Positions 34,568-43,505 of a stretch of 64,000 bases of DNA are shown here, piece after piece (position 1 is the stretch's first letter; each line of letters opens with the position of its first letter). Origin of the DNA: Planctomycetota bacterium (GTDB lineage: Bacteria; Planctomycetota; UBA11346). Both the position numbers and the translations under genes were made by a program. A model generated the notes under the pieces. That model saw nothing but the letters and a program-made list of their open reading frames with translations. It was not told the origin of the DNA and searched no databases. The stretch lies in NCBI GenBank assembly GCA_016745075.1, contig JADGDD010000013.1, positions 1-64,000 on the forward strand, in the 5' to 3' direction.

Positions 34568-34936
34568 ATGAGAACGGCAGATAAAGACAACAAGATCGAT
34601 GGCGATGGTAGTAATGCTGAGTGGCCATCTGATCTAACCAAGTATACTTCTCGGATAATGTATATTGAAGATAAGGGTTCTGGTATGCAAGGAAGCGCCA
34701 GCATTGGTCGTATTTACTTCAGTAGAACACGAAAAACACTTTATTATCGGAATAAATGCTTACGTAGTTTGAAGGGGCTTGGGTTTAAGTCCAATTATTA
34801 TGATGTTAATACTGGTGATGAATATTGGATTTCAGGGGTCAAACAAGATCGTCATGATCGCCTATATGGTGGTCAACTGGGTGTGGTTATTGATGACGAT
34901 GTAAAGGATGAGTATCAACGAATGATCAAGGCTTAA
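34568..34936 (+). CDS. Conserved small protein of unknown function
   Basis: 122 residues. The block IGRIYFSRTRKTLYYRNKCL, then LKGLGFKSNYYDVNTGDEYW and ISGVKQDRHDRLYGG belongs to a small conserved family found in Planctomycetes and relatives. My recollection is that database copies are sometimes misnamed 1-deoxy-D-xylulose-5-phosphate synthase; this protein is far too short and unrelated to that enzyme. AGGGG lies 6 bases before the ATG. It follows the STAS-like gene by 25 bp. Confidence 0.78.
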   Translation: MRTADKDNKIDGDGSNAEWPSDLTKYTSRIMYIEDKGSGMQGSASIGRIYFSRTRKTLYYRNKCLRSLKGLGFKSNYYDVNTGDEYWISGVKQDRHDRLYGGQLGVVIDDDVKDEYQRMIKA

Positions 34937-34970
34937 GAAGGGCCTGCTGGTGCTATTTATTGTTTTATCG

Positions 34971-35873
34971 TTATGCGAAAAGGTTTACTCCAGAGTAAAT
35001 AGCATTCTGTATGTTGTTGGTTGCCGATATCGCTTCGGATGCATCATGGACCTTCTTATCTGAGTCTGCCCGTATAGCGTCCTGTTCTTGGTCGGATGTG
35101 CTCGCCTCAGATTTATTGCTTTGCTCAGTGGCTTCTTGTTCAGATTTTTCACGTAGTTCTTGTGCTTTTTCAGCCGCTTCTTTATTTTCATCAGCCGTTA
35201 GAGTGCGTATCTCCATGCGAGCATCTAGCTCTGTTTGCGTGGCTTGGATAGCGATTGAGCGATCTGCCGCAGATGGTTCTGCGGGAGCAAGAGCTGCTCG
35301 TTTAACGGTTTGCATCTTCTGAATAGTCGCTTCTGGACTGTTTTCTTTACCTGTAGAAATTGCAATTTCACCACCAGTTGCATATTGTCGGCCATCTGGG
35401 CCTTGTGTGGTGGAGAGCGAAATTGCTCCCGCTGCATGGCGGCCAGCAGCAGCTTTATGGGCTTGTTCATGGCTGCGGACTTCTTGATCTCGGCTTTGTA
35501 GTTCATCAACTTGACGGACTTGTTGATCGGTTAGCTCTCTGCCATTGACGGTAGTTGTTTCTTTGGCGCCATCTTGGGCCGTTTTCTGTTCAGACTCTTG
35601 GAGGTCTGTTGCTTCCGCTTTTTCAGATTGTTCTTTGTTGTCTGTTCCAGCCTCTTGGAAGGCATCAGTGCGGGCAAGGTCTTTGCTGGATTCAGCATCC
35701 AAGGCTTGCAGGCCAGCAGCGCTAAACTCTGCACGATCGCCGTCTTTTTTACCAACATGAGTCGGTTTGAGGGCTGCATCTATCCGTTTGGATTCTGTTT
35801 GTTCCGAGAGGAAGGACGGAGCTGTTTTACTCGTGCTTCCAAAGGCATTAGATAAAATTGAATCGATTTTCAT
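34971..35873 (-). CDS. SprA-related putative metalloprotease (CJM1_0395 family)
   Basis: 300 residues. The conserved core VRSHEQAHKAAAG holds a HExxH-like HEQAH motif, followed by QGPDGRQYATGGEIAIST and a Glu/Lys/Ala-rich C-terminal helical region with AALAPAEPSAADRSIA, all typical of this family. Protease activity has only been inferred for the family. Low-complexity Glu/Ser/Lys regions flank the core, and there is no signal peptide. The start has no Shine-Dalgarno but lies 8 bases after a good promoter -10 box, suggesting a leaderless message. The two genes here converge (34936 and 34971). Confidence 0.85.
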   Translation of the reverse strand: MKIDSILSNAFGSTSKTAPSFLSEQTESKRIDAALKPTHVGKKDGDRAEFSAAGLQALDAESSKDLARTDAFQEAGTDNKEQSEKAEATDLQESEQKTAQDGAKETTTVNGRELTDQQVRQVDELQSRDQEVRSHEQAHKAAAGRHAAGAISLSTTQGPDGRQYATGGEIAISTGKENSPEATIQKMQTVKRAALAPAEPSAADRSIAIQATQTELDARMEIRTLTADENKEAAEKAQELREKSEQEATEQSNKSEASTSDQEQDAIRADSDKKVHDASEAISATNNIQNAIYSGVNLFA

Positions 35874-35881
35874 GACACTTC

Positions 35882-35909
35882 AGTATAGCACATGTATTTC
35901 ATATTTCAA
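35882..35909 (-). promoter_or_regulatory. Strong promoter abutting the SprA-related gene
   Basis: On the minus strand: TTGAAA (35904-35909), 16-bp spacer, TATACT (35882-35887) with an upstream TG giving an extended -10. The ATG begins 8 bases later at 35873. The intervening GAAGTGTC offers no ribosome binding site. Confidence 0.75.
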
Positions 35910-35958
35910 GTAGCGGAACCCCAGCTTTCATTTATGGAGAGAGCTTCATGCTGCGTGC

Positions 35959-37176
35959 ATGCGTGTTGTTGTTATAGGTGGTGGTGCTGCCGGTTTTTTT
36001 GCTGCGATTCAGGCTGCTTGCCTCCATTCAGAAGCAGAGGTGATTATTTTGGAGTCTGGGCAAGCGCCGCTGGCTAAGGTTTTAGTTTCTGGGGGTGGTC
36101 GTTGCAATGTAACACATGCCTGCTTTTCTCCCCGTGAATTAACATCCTTTTACCCTCGTGGTGGCAAAGAGTTACGTGGTTCATTTCATCGGTTTGGTCC
36201 AGAACACACCTGTGAATGGTTTGCAGAACGTGGTGTTGAAATTGTAGCTGAGGCTGATGGTCGTATGTTCCCTAAGAGCAACAGTTCTGAAACGATAGCG
36301 AACTGTTTGCGTGAAGCAGCCAAACAAGCAGGTGTTCGCATCCGGCTTGGAACGGCAGTAAGAGGACTTACTCATGCAGGTGGTCTGTTTACCGTGGCTT
36401 TTGAACGGGGTGAGCTGGAGGCTGATGCGGTTATTTTAGCAACAGGTGGCAGCCGTTATGGGCATGCATTGGCTTCCGCTCTTGGGCATACTATCACAGA
36501 TATTGCACCATCTTTATTCACCTTTGTGGTTCGAGATGAACGACTCACTGATTTAGCTGGTGTTTCGGTTCCGCATGCTCGTGTACAGTTACGAGTTGGT
36601 GAAGACGTTTTTGAGCAAAGTGGCCCCGTATTGATTACTCATTGGGGGGTCAGTGGGCCAGCGGTGTTAAAGTTATCCGCATGGGCGGCGCGTGCTTTAC
36701 AGCAGAGTAACTACTGTGGAGTAGTGACGCTTTCATGGGTATCGGAAGATAAAAAAATGTCTGTTGAGAAAATGCGAGCATCGCTTGTTCAGCATGCTCA
36801 ACAGCACCCACGTCAGCACCCGTCTAGTGAGGCGCTGTTTGGATTGCCGAAAAGGTTATGGCAACGTCTTTTGGTGTGTGCAGGTTTTCCCGATGATGTA
36901 ACGTGGGCGCATTGCCGGAAGCAACAAATGACTGCTCTCAGTGGAGAACTGGTTGCTTGTCCATTGACGGTCAGCGGAAAGGGGCGTTTTAAGGAAGAGT
37001 TTGTGACTTGTGGCGGTGTGTCTAATAAAGAGATCAATTTCACAACGATGGAAAGCAAAATTGTCCCTAATTTTTATTGTGTCGGTGAGGCACTTGATGT
37101 GGATGCATTAACGGGCGGATTTAATTTTCAGAATGCTTGGACTACGGGTTTTATTGCAGGGAGTTTGGGGACATAA
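35959..37176 (+). CDS. HI0933/BaiN-family flavoprotein (NAD(P)/FAD-dependent oxidoreductase)
   Basis: 405 residues. The dinucleotide fold VVVIGGGAAGFFAAIQAA opens the protein; KVLVSGGGRCNVTHAC, FPKSNSSETIANCL, ILATGGSRYG and the C-terminal FYCVGEALDVDALTGGFNFQ are family signatures. FAD is expected; the substrate for most members is unknown, and BaiN acts on bile-acid intermediates. No ribosome binding site is close to the ATG, and no better in-frame start exists. Confidence 0.92.
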   Translation: MRVVVIGGGAAGFFAAIQAACLHSEAEVIILESGQAPLAKVLVSGGGRCNVTHACFSPRELTSFYPRGGKELRGSFHRFGPEHTCEWFAERGVEIVAEADGRMFPKSNSSETIANCLREAAKQAGVRIRLGTAVRGLTHAGGLFTVAFERGELEADAVILATGGSRYGHALASALGHTITDIAPSLFTFVVRDERLTDLAGVSVPHARVQLRVGEDVFEQSGPVLITHWGVSGPAVLKLSAWAARALQQSNYCGVVTLSWVSEDKKMSVEKMRASLVQHAQQHPRQHPSSEALFGLPKRLWQRLLVCAGFPDDVTWAHCRKQQMTALSGELVACPLTVSGKGRFKEEFVTCGGVSNKEINFTTMESKIVPNFYCVGEALDVDALTGGFNFQNAWTTGFIAGSLGT

Positions 37177-37199
37177 AACGCCCTGCATATATGTTGTTC

Positions 37200-38132
37200 T
37201 TATGCTTGGTCAGGAACTTCATTTTTATTGAGTGAAACGTCTTTGGGCAGCTTTTTGAGTTGGCGCACTATATTTTTTGTGTCGATCAATGCTCCACCAT
37301 TATAATGACGAACGCGTGATTGATGAGTCCAGCCTTTCCCTTTTTTGTTTATTTGGTAACGGCCTTCACGTATCCATTTTTGGGTACCTTTTAAGCTACT
37401 CGTAAGTGTTTCAATTTCAGCAACATCTCGATTACCATTGTCTCTGATGACCACTTGTTTTTCAATGATGCGTGTCCACTTTTGTCCGTCACTGTTTTGG
37501 CCAATAACAACTTTTCGTTTGGTGTATCCGTTTTTTGTTTTTTTCCATGTGGTTTTACCGGCGCGGTCGGTTTCAAGCTCTTTACCTGTGGCATTCATGT
37601 TTTCTTTGCGTTGAATAAAGCCTGTTTCTCGAATGCCGTCTTTCTTTTTCCCATTTTGGAAGGTTTGGGTTTCAGTGTGTTCTTTTGAAATTCCTTTTTC
37701 TGTTTCGCGTTCACTGTATGTTTCTACGTTTTCTCCACCGTGATCGTTTTTGGTAATAGAGCCGTCGGTGCTTACCTGTATTTGGCGAGATTCACCTTTT
37801 TTATTGGTGCGAGTGATGTCTTTCTCAATGTGAATATCTTTGCCATCGCTACGTAGAACGGTTTCACCCGTGGCATCTACAATACGCTCTGCTTTTGTTT
37901 TGGTGTTCAGGCGTTCTGAATGACGAGTCCACTTATGACCACTTTCCGTTTCAGTAACGTCTACCTCACGAGACTTTTTGATGTGATAAGCAGGTCCATC
38001 CTCTGGCTTAACAGTGATTTCACTCTTCTGCTCATGTGAACGTGTATGATCTTGTAGCTTATGCTCGTCGCGCTCGGCACTAAAGACGCAGAGTGGAAGG
38101 GCAATCAGGGTGGGGGCGAGATAACGAAACAT
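37200..38132 (-). CDS. Exported hypothetical protein rich in Thr, Lys, Glu and Gly
   Basis: 310 residues with a signal peptide (about 1-18, MFRYLAPTLIALPLCVFSA). The mature protein is hydrophilic with many short amphipathic strands of the pattern hydrophilic-Thr-x-Lys/Arg-x (VVIGQNSDGQKWTRIIEKQV), suggesting an extended beta-repeat or solenoid. Family not recognised. AGGAG lies 6 bases before the ATG. It ends 23 bp from the convergent flavoprotein gene. Confidence 0.75.
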   Translation of the reverse strand: MFRYLAPTLIALPLCVFSAERDEHKLQDHTRSHEQKSEITVKPEDGPAYHIKKSREVDVTETESGHKWTRHSERLNTKTKAERIVDATGETVLRSDGKDIHIEKDITRTNKKGESRQIQVSTDGSITKNDHGGENVETYSERETEKGISKEHTETQTFQNGKKKDGIRETGFIQRKENMNATGKELETDRAGKTTWKKTKNGYTKRKVVIGQNSDGQKWTRIIEKQVVIRDNGNRDVAEIETLTSSLKGTQKWIREGRYQINKKGKGWTHQSRVRHYNGGALIDTKNIVRQLKKLPKDVSLNKNEVPDQA

Positions 38133-38239
38133 GATGAGCTCCTAATGTATGCTCTTACTCTATTTCAAAGTTATATGTGACCCTGTAGAATTTCTCCACA
38201 GTCCGTAAGGCTTGGCTAGAGAGTGTGATTTCAAATGAT

Positions 38240-38947
38240 TTACTTCTTTTCTGTATGGTTGTGCTGGTCATGGTCTTTATGTTTATCATGATCGTGTGCA
38301 TCATGTGCGTGACCTGAGTGATTATGTTCGGTATCATGAGTGTGTTCGGTGGCACGCTTCCATTGTGGCAGTTGCTCTGTGTGGTCATGTTCATGATTAT
38401 GTGTGGTGTCTTCGTCATTATCTGGTGATGGAATGGCTTGTTTTCCGCGAATGGTTCCTTCGTCCGTTGTGGCACTCAGCCAAATAGCGCTTTCTTGAGC
38501 AAGCTCTTCAGGCACTTCCATATGAGCGTGGTAGGTGCCGTCTTTATCGGCTTCTAAGAGTGCCTTTACGCTACCACGGCCATTTTTGCTGCCAACCCAC
38601 GCGCGTAGAGCGCTTGGGGCATTTCCTTCGGTAATGGTCACATCAAGTACAGTACTTTGGCCAGCTTCTATAGTCCCATGTAGAACAAGCGCAAAAGTGG
38701 TTTCGCCAAGGTTTATGCTGCCAAGCGGATATTGCGTACCATGATTATGTCCATCATCTTGCTGACTGTCTTCGTCGGTATGTTCTGTGTTGCTCTGATT
38801 ATGCTCTGTATGTGCATCATGATCATGTCCTTTGTGATGTTTCTCATGTGTTGTGTGATCATGTCCAGCATGTTCGTGGTCATGTTCGGCAGCGGCGGCG
38901 AAGCTCACAAAGAAGGAAGATAGACAAATGGTTAGGAGGTATTTCAT
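38240..38947 (-). CDS. Exported His/Asp-rich metal-binding protein
   Basis: 235 residues. A signal peptide (about 1-19, ending SFAAAA) is followed by two His/Asp/Glu-rich runs (about 20-70 and 175-235, such as HDHEHAGHDH and HAHDAHDHDKHKDHD) flanking a beta-sandwich-like domain (about 72-170). It probably binds Zn2+, Ni2+ or Co2+ in the periplasm and feeds or buffers the RND pump encoded 45 bp upstream. AAAGGA precedes the ATG. Confidence 0.85.
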   Translation of the reverse strand: MKYLLTICLSSFFVSFAAAAEHDHEHAGHDHTTHEKHHKGHDHDAHTEHNQSNTEHTDEDSQQDDGHNHGTQYPLGSINLGETTFALVLHGTIEAGQSTVLDVTITEGNAPSALRAWVGSKNGRGSVKALLEADKDGTYHAHMEVPEELAQESAIWLSATTDEGTIRGKQAIPSPDNDEDTTHNHEHDHTEQLPQWKRATEHTHDTEHNHSGHAHDAHDHDKHKDHDQHNHTEKK

Positions 38948-38992
38948 AGCGTGTCCTTTATGTTCTGTTTGTTGGTTGATGTAAAAGAATAG

Positions 38993-41900
38993 TTAATAAT
39001 CGCCAAGCTCGTCAGCGGTTGTGTTTGATGTTGTGTTGTGCGCTTGTTTACAGAAGAGTAAATAGCCTGCCGGAACAATGAGCATGTTGAGTAATGTAGA
39101 TGTGAGCAGTCCACCAAGAATGACGATAGCAAGCGGGGCAAGTAATTCAGAACCTGGTTCACCCATTTTTAAAGCGAGTGGAATGAGTCCTAGTGCTGCG
39201 CTAATGGCCGTCATTAAAACGGGTACTAAACGTTCTTCACTGCCACGGTGTACAGCCTCTTCAAAGCTAATTCCTTCGCAGCGTGTGAGCCAACTGAAAT
39301 GGTTGACCAGAAGAATGCCATTACGAACGGCAATGCCAAAGAGCGTAATAAAGCCAACCAAACTGGCGATGGAAATAACGGGGGCAATGTACCGCCCACC
39401 AAAACCAAAGAGTGCTAGCAGATTATCGAAGGGGGCATCTGATTCAGCAAGGAACATGGCCGCCACTCCGCCGATAAGCGCGAGCGGTATATTGGCCATA
39501 ACGAGTAGGGCAGGGCGTAAAGAGCCAAGCGCCATATGTAAAAGCATAATCATAAGCACTAAGACAAATGCACCGATGCTGATAATGGTTTTACTGGCAG
39601 ATTGCTGTGCTTCAAATTGTCCACCGTAATGTACGGTATACCCAGCCTGAAAAACAATCGGGTTAACCGCAGTTTGAATAGCAGCAACGGTGTCGCCCAG
39701 ATTGTAGCCTTCTGCAACATTTGCAGAGACAATTGTTTTACGCTGAGCATTTTCTCGTGAAATTAAATTAGAGGCTTGCTCTGGTCCAATATTGGCAACT
39801 TCATGTAAGCGGACCAGCGCACCTTCGGAGCCGGTGAGAACAACATTGTGAATATCATCTACGGTGCTGCGTTGGTCTTGGTCGAGGCGTAAGGTAACAT
39901 CGTAACGTTTCACACCTTGATTGACAACGGTGACTGTTTCGCCAAAAACCGAACGTCGGACTTGGGCTCCAGCATCTTCTGCACTTAAACCGTAACGAGC
40001 AAGGTCAGCTAAACGGAAATCAATGGCTAAGGTTTCGACTAAGACCTCACGGTTAGCATTCACATCACGTGTACCGGGGATGTTGTGTAATTCAGTTTGA
40101 ATATCTTTGGCAATTTGTCGTAATTTGTTGAGGTCTTCGCCAAAAACACTAATAGCAATTTGTGCCTTTGTTCCAGACATGACATGAGATAAGCGATGTG
40201 AAATAGGTTGGCCAATGGCAACGGTTACACCAGGCAAACCAGCTAAGAGGGCATCTATCTCAGCAAGAACGGCTTCAGTGTCAGCATTTTCTGCCAATCG
40301 TACTTCTGCTTCGGTGCTGGAAGGTGGTTCGGCATGTTCGTCACGTTCAGCACGGCCACTGCGAGAAACAACATGTTCAATGCCATCAATTTCCAGTAAA
40401 CGTGTTTGTACAGATTGGCCGATTCGTTCTGATTCTTCTAAAGAAGTTCCAGGCGGCATCATTAAAAAGACGGTGTAGGTGCCTTCATTAAAGGCAGGTA
40501 AAAAGCTGGAGCCAAAAGAGCTTGCGCACCAAATGGTCAGAAGAGTGAGCATGCCTGCTACGGTAAGGGTGGCTTTTTTCCATTGTGTGCAGAGACCAAG
40601 AAGTGGGCGGTAGAGTTTTTTTAAGAGTGTTACTAATTGTGCGTCTGTATGGGCGTTGGCAAATTTTCCGCGTAATAAATACCAACATAAAGCCGGAGTG
40701 ACTGTGAGGGCTACAACCAGTGATGCCATAACTGAAATAATATAGGTTAAAGCTAAAGGTTTAAAGAATCGCCCTTCTAGCCCACCAAGAAACAGTAGGG
40801 GTACAAAAACAATGCAAATAATAATGGTAGCAAAAACAATAGATGAACGAATTTCGTTTGAGGCATCAAAAATAATGCGCATACGCCCTTTTTGTTTATC
40901 TGGTGGTTGTCCTGCATTTTCACCGAGCCGTCGGAATACATTTTCTACATCAATAATGGCATCGTCTACTAAAATACCGATGGCTACGGCAAGCCCGCCT
41001 AAAGTCATGACGTTAATACTCATATCGGCCATCCACATGACCAAGAGTCCGGTGCCTAAGGAAACTGGCAGAGCAGTAAGAGTAATAATGGTCGTGCGAA
41101 TATTCATCAAGAATAACATAAGTACGACGCTTACGATGACTGTTGCTTCGTAGAGTACGCTGGTGACATTATTCACAGAACGATTGATGAAATCAGACTG
41201 ACGAAAAACATGGCGGTTCAGAACCAAGCCACTTGGTAGGCCTGGTTCTATTTGGTCGAGCAAGGCATCTACACGTTCGGTGAGTTCAAGGGTATTGGTG
41301 CTCGGTGCCTTTTGAATAGAGACAACTACGGCAGCTTGGCCATTATCAGCAGCGGCTCCTCTGCGGAAGGCACCGCCTAATTGTACGGTAGCCACATCAG
41401 CAACCGTGATCGGAGCACCGTCATGATGAGCAACAACAGTTTGTTGTATATCAGCTATACCTCGCACCCGTCCACTTTGACGTAGTGGTAATTCAAGACC
41501 TTGTACGTTCACTAAAAAGCCAGCGCTATTGAGGTTGTGTGCTTTACTAATTGCACTGGCAACTTCTTCTGTGGTTAACTCATACAGCTGGAGCCGTTCT
41601 TGTTGTACTTCAATTTGGTATTCAGGTAAATGTCCGCCAATAGCTACCACTTCAGAAACGCCGTTTACGGTGAGTAAACGATTTCGTAAATCAAATTCAG
41701 CATAGGCGCGTACATCCATTGGGCTTATTGCAGAATCATCACTGCGTAACGAAATAAGCATAATTTCCCCCGTGATGGAGGAAATAGGTGTCATTTGCAT
41801 ATGTGAATCAGCAGGTATTTGTTCTTGAACACTTTCGATTCGTTCTGAAACCATTTGTCGAGCACGATAAATATCCACACCCCAGTCAAATTCAGCCCAG

Positions 41901-42178
41901 ACAATGGAGAGCCCTAATGAACTAGCGGAGCGTACACGTCGTAAGCCAGAGAGGCCATTAACGGCTGATTCAATAGGAAAGCTTATATAGTTTTCAACTT
42001 CTTCGGCAGTAAGTCCGCTCGATTCAGTGATGAGAGTAACGGTAGGGGCATTGAGTTCTGGAAAGACATCAACGGGCATTTTATCGAGCGCGTACCAGGT
42101 TGCGGCAAGTAGGAGCAGGGCAGCAAATATTACTAAAGCAGCATTTTTGAGTGAGAAAGCAATAATATGTTTTAACAT
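38993..42178 (-). CDS. Heavy-metal efflux RND permease (CzcA/CusA type)
   Basis: 1061 residues, normal for the family, with twelve expected membrane helices and two large periplasmic loops. PVDVFPELNAPTVTLITES and SAVNGLSGLRRVRS are standard N-terminal blocks of metal RND pumps; TM4 reads GILVDDAIIDVEN with the proton-relay acids. The Met triad of Cu/Ag pumps is not apparent, and the His-rich partners point to Zn, Co, Ni or Cd. It pumps cations from the periplasm or cytoplasm through the TolC-type channel. GGGGAG precedes the ATG; its start lies 3 bp after the adaptor stop. Confidence 0.94.
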   Translation of the reverse strand: MLKHIIAFSLKNAALVIFAALLLLAATWYALDKMPVDVFPELNAPTVTLITESSGLTAEEVENYISFPIESAVNGLSGLRRVRSASSLGLSIVWAEFDWGVDIYRARQMVSERIESVQEQIPADSHMQMTPISSITGEIMLISLRSDDSAISPMDVRAYAEFDLRNRLLTVNGVSEVVAIGGHLPEYQIEVQQERLQLYELTTEEVASAISKAHNLNSAGFLVNVQGLELPLRQSGRVRGIADIQQTVVAHHDGAPITVADVATVQLGGAFRRGAAADNGQAAVVVSIQKAPSTNTLELTERVDALLDQIEPGLPSGLVLNRHVFRQSDFINRSVNNVTSVLYEATVIVSVVLMLFLMNIRTTIITLTALPVSLGTGLLVMWMADMSINVMTLGGLAVAIGILVDDAIIDVENVFRRLGENAGQPPDKQKGRMRIIFDASNEIRSSIVFATIIICIVFVPLLFLGGLEGRFFKPLALTYIISVMASLVVALTVTPALCWYLLRGKFANAHTDAQLVTLLKKLYRPLLGLCTQWKKATLTVAGMLTLLTIWCASSFGSSFLPAFNEGTYTVFLMMPPGTSLEESERIGQSVQTRLLEIDGIEHVVSRSGRAERDEHAEPPSSTEAEVRLAENADTEAVLAEIDALLAGLPGVTVAIGQPISHRLSHVMSGTKAQIAISVFGEDLNKLRQIAKDIQTELHNIPGTRDVNANREVLVETLAIDFRLADLARYGLSAEDAGAQVRRSVFGETVTVVNQGVKRYDVTLRLDQDQRSTVDDIHNVVLTGSEGALVRLHEVANIGPEQASNLISRENAQRKTIVSANVAEGYNLGDTVAAIQTAVNPIVFQAGYTVHYGGQFEAQQSASKTIISIGAFVLVLMIMLLHMALGSLRPALLVMANIPLALIGGVAAMFLAESDAPFDNLLALFGFGGRYIAPVISIASLVGFITLFGIAVRNGILLVNHFSWLTRCEGISFEEAVHRGSEERLVPVLMTAISAALGLIPLALKMGEPGSELLAPLAIVILGGLLTSTLLNMLIVPAGYLLFCKQAHNTTSNTTADELGDY

Positions 42179-42180
42179 AA

Positions 42181-43467
42181 TCAGTGCTCCCCATCATGAA
42201 ATGTGCCATCAGCGTGAAAATGTCCCGTTTTGTTTTCAGTACGACTCGTAGCTAGTTTTAATTGGTACACGCCATCAAGAACCACTTCATCACCTTCAGC
42301 TAAACCAGAATAGATGGTTACCCAGCGGCCATCAGATGGACCAAGGTCGGCAACGGTGCGAATAACATTGTTTGGATCTTTAGGATCTCGACGGAAAAAA
42401 ATATTCTCAAGTCCATCTTGAATAATAGCTCGTTGTGGAATAGCTAATTCTTCCATGTCTGGATCACCTGCTACCGCTACTTCTGCCATCGTGGCTACTT
42501 GCGGGCGAACCCAATGCGGCAATGTTTCATTATTGATGGTAATAAACACATCAAGGGTACGTGTATCGGGGTTGCCAGTAACGCCGAGGTACATGGTGCC
42601 AGTAAGGCTTTCTTTATGGCGCTTTGGTCCACGCCCTTCTGGTGCATTTATCCGTGCTGTTTGTCCATCCCGTAGCGAATCAATTAAGTCTGCCTGTAAG
42701 GCTTTACCTCGAAAGCGCATGGCTTGTGGGGAGAGAATATGAATAACTTCCGTTCCAGCTTCAACCCAAGTGCCACTAGCGGCATCAACGGCACGAACAA
42801 TACCATTAGCAGCGGCGGTAATCGGTATGCCTGCAAGCCGTTGCCATAAAGGCTTGGAGTTTTTGTGGACTTGGAGTTGCTCTGTTGATATTGCAGTGAG
42901 AGTTGCTGCTTGGGCAATGAGTTGCTGAAATCGTTCTTGTTCGGCATTGTATTCGGCTTGCCGTGCTTGGATAGCTGTATCATAAACGGATGGACCTTCA
43001 GAGAGAGACAAGGTGCCAGCCGCTTGTTTCAAAGCTTCGGCTTGAGCACGATCAGCGTCCATAGATAAAATAGCGGTTTGAGCATCAACTAATTGTGTTT
43101 GCAGTTCCCGCCATTCTGGCGCATCGACCTGCAACAAGAGCTCGCCTTTGTGTACTTTTTGGAGTGGCGTGACCAGCAACTCTACGCGGCCAGATAAAGG
43201 GAGCGGGTAATGTTGCTGCGCTGACGGGAGTGGTTCAAAAAAGCCCGGCATCGTAACCGTGGTTGTTACCGAACGATACTCTGCTTGTGCAAAGGAGATG
43301 CCTAAATTGCGCCGAACGATAGCAGGAATAGGGATGCGGTTAGAAGGGGAGGAGGTAGGAGTGTTTTGTTGTGGTGCTTCATGTGCACTATGGTCATGAC
43401 CGTGGTGGTCTTCACCGCAGCCAGTGAACAGGCCGGCGAGTACACAGCTAGCAAGGATAATTTTCAT
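42181..43467 (-). CDS. RND efflux periplasmic adaptor lipoprotein (CzcB/CusB type)
   Basis: 428 residues. The start MKIILASCVLAGLFTGCGED has a lipoprotein-like cysteine at the end of the signal, followed by HHGHDHSAHE, a metal-binding stretch. The core shows the barrel-sandwich halves (YPLPLSGRVELLVTPLQKVH, then GIVRAVDAASGTWVEAGTEV) around a helical hairpin, and a membrane-proximal domain ends LDGVYQLKLA. It bridges pump and outer-membrane channel. I take the ATG at 43467; the TTG at 43479 is an alternative. Confidence 0.92.
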   Translation of the reverse strand: MKIILASCVLAGLFTGCGEDHHGHDHSAHEAPQQNTPTSSPSNRIPIPAIVRRNLGISFAQAEYRSVTTTVTMPGFFEPLPSAQQHYPLPLSGRVELLVTPLQKVHKGELLLQVDAPEWRELQTQLVDAQTAILSMDADRAQAEALKQAAGTLSLSEGPSVYDTAIQARQAEYNAEQERFQQLIAQAATLTAISTEQLQVHKNSKPLWQRLAGIPITAAANGIVRAVDAASGTWVEAGTEVIHILSPQAMRFRGKALQADLIDSLRDGQTARINAPEGRGPKRHKESLTGTMYLGVTGNPDTRTLDVFITINNETLPHWVRPQVATMAEVAVAGDPDMEELAIPQRAIIQDGLENIFFRRDPKDPNNVIRTVADLGPSDGRWVTIYSGLAEGDEVVLDGVYQLKLATSRTENKTGHFHADGTFHDGEH

Positions 43468-43505
43468 GAAATGTTCCAATAAGTAAGAGAGAAGTATAAA
43501 AGTAT

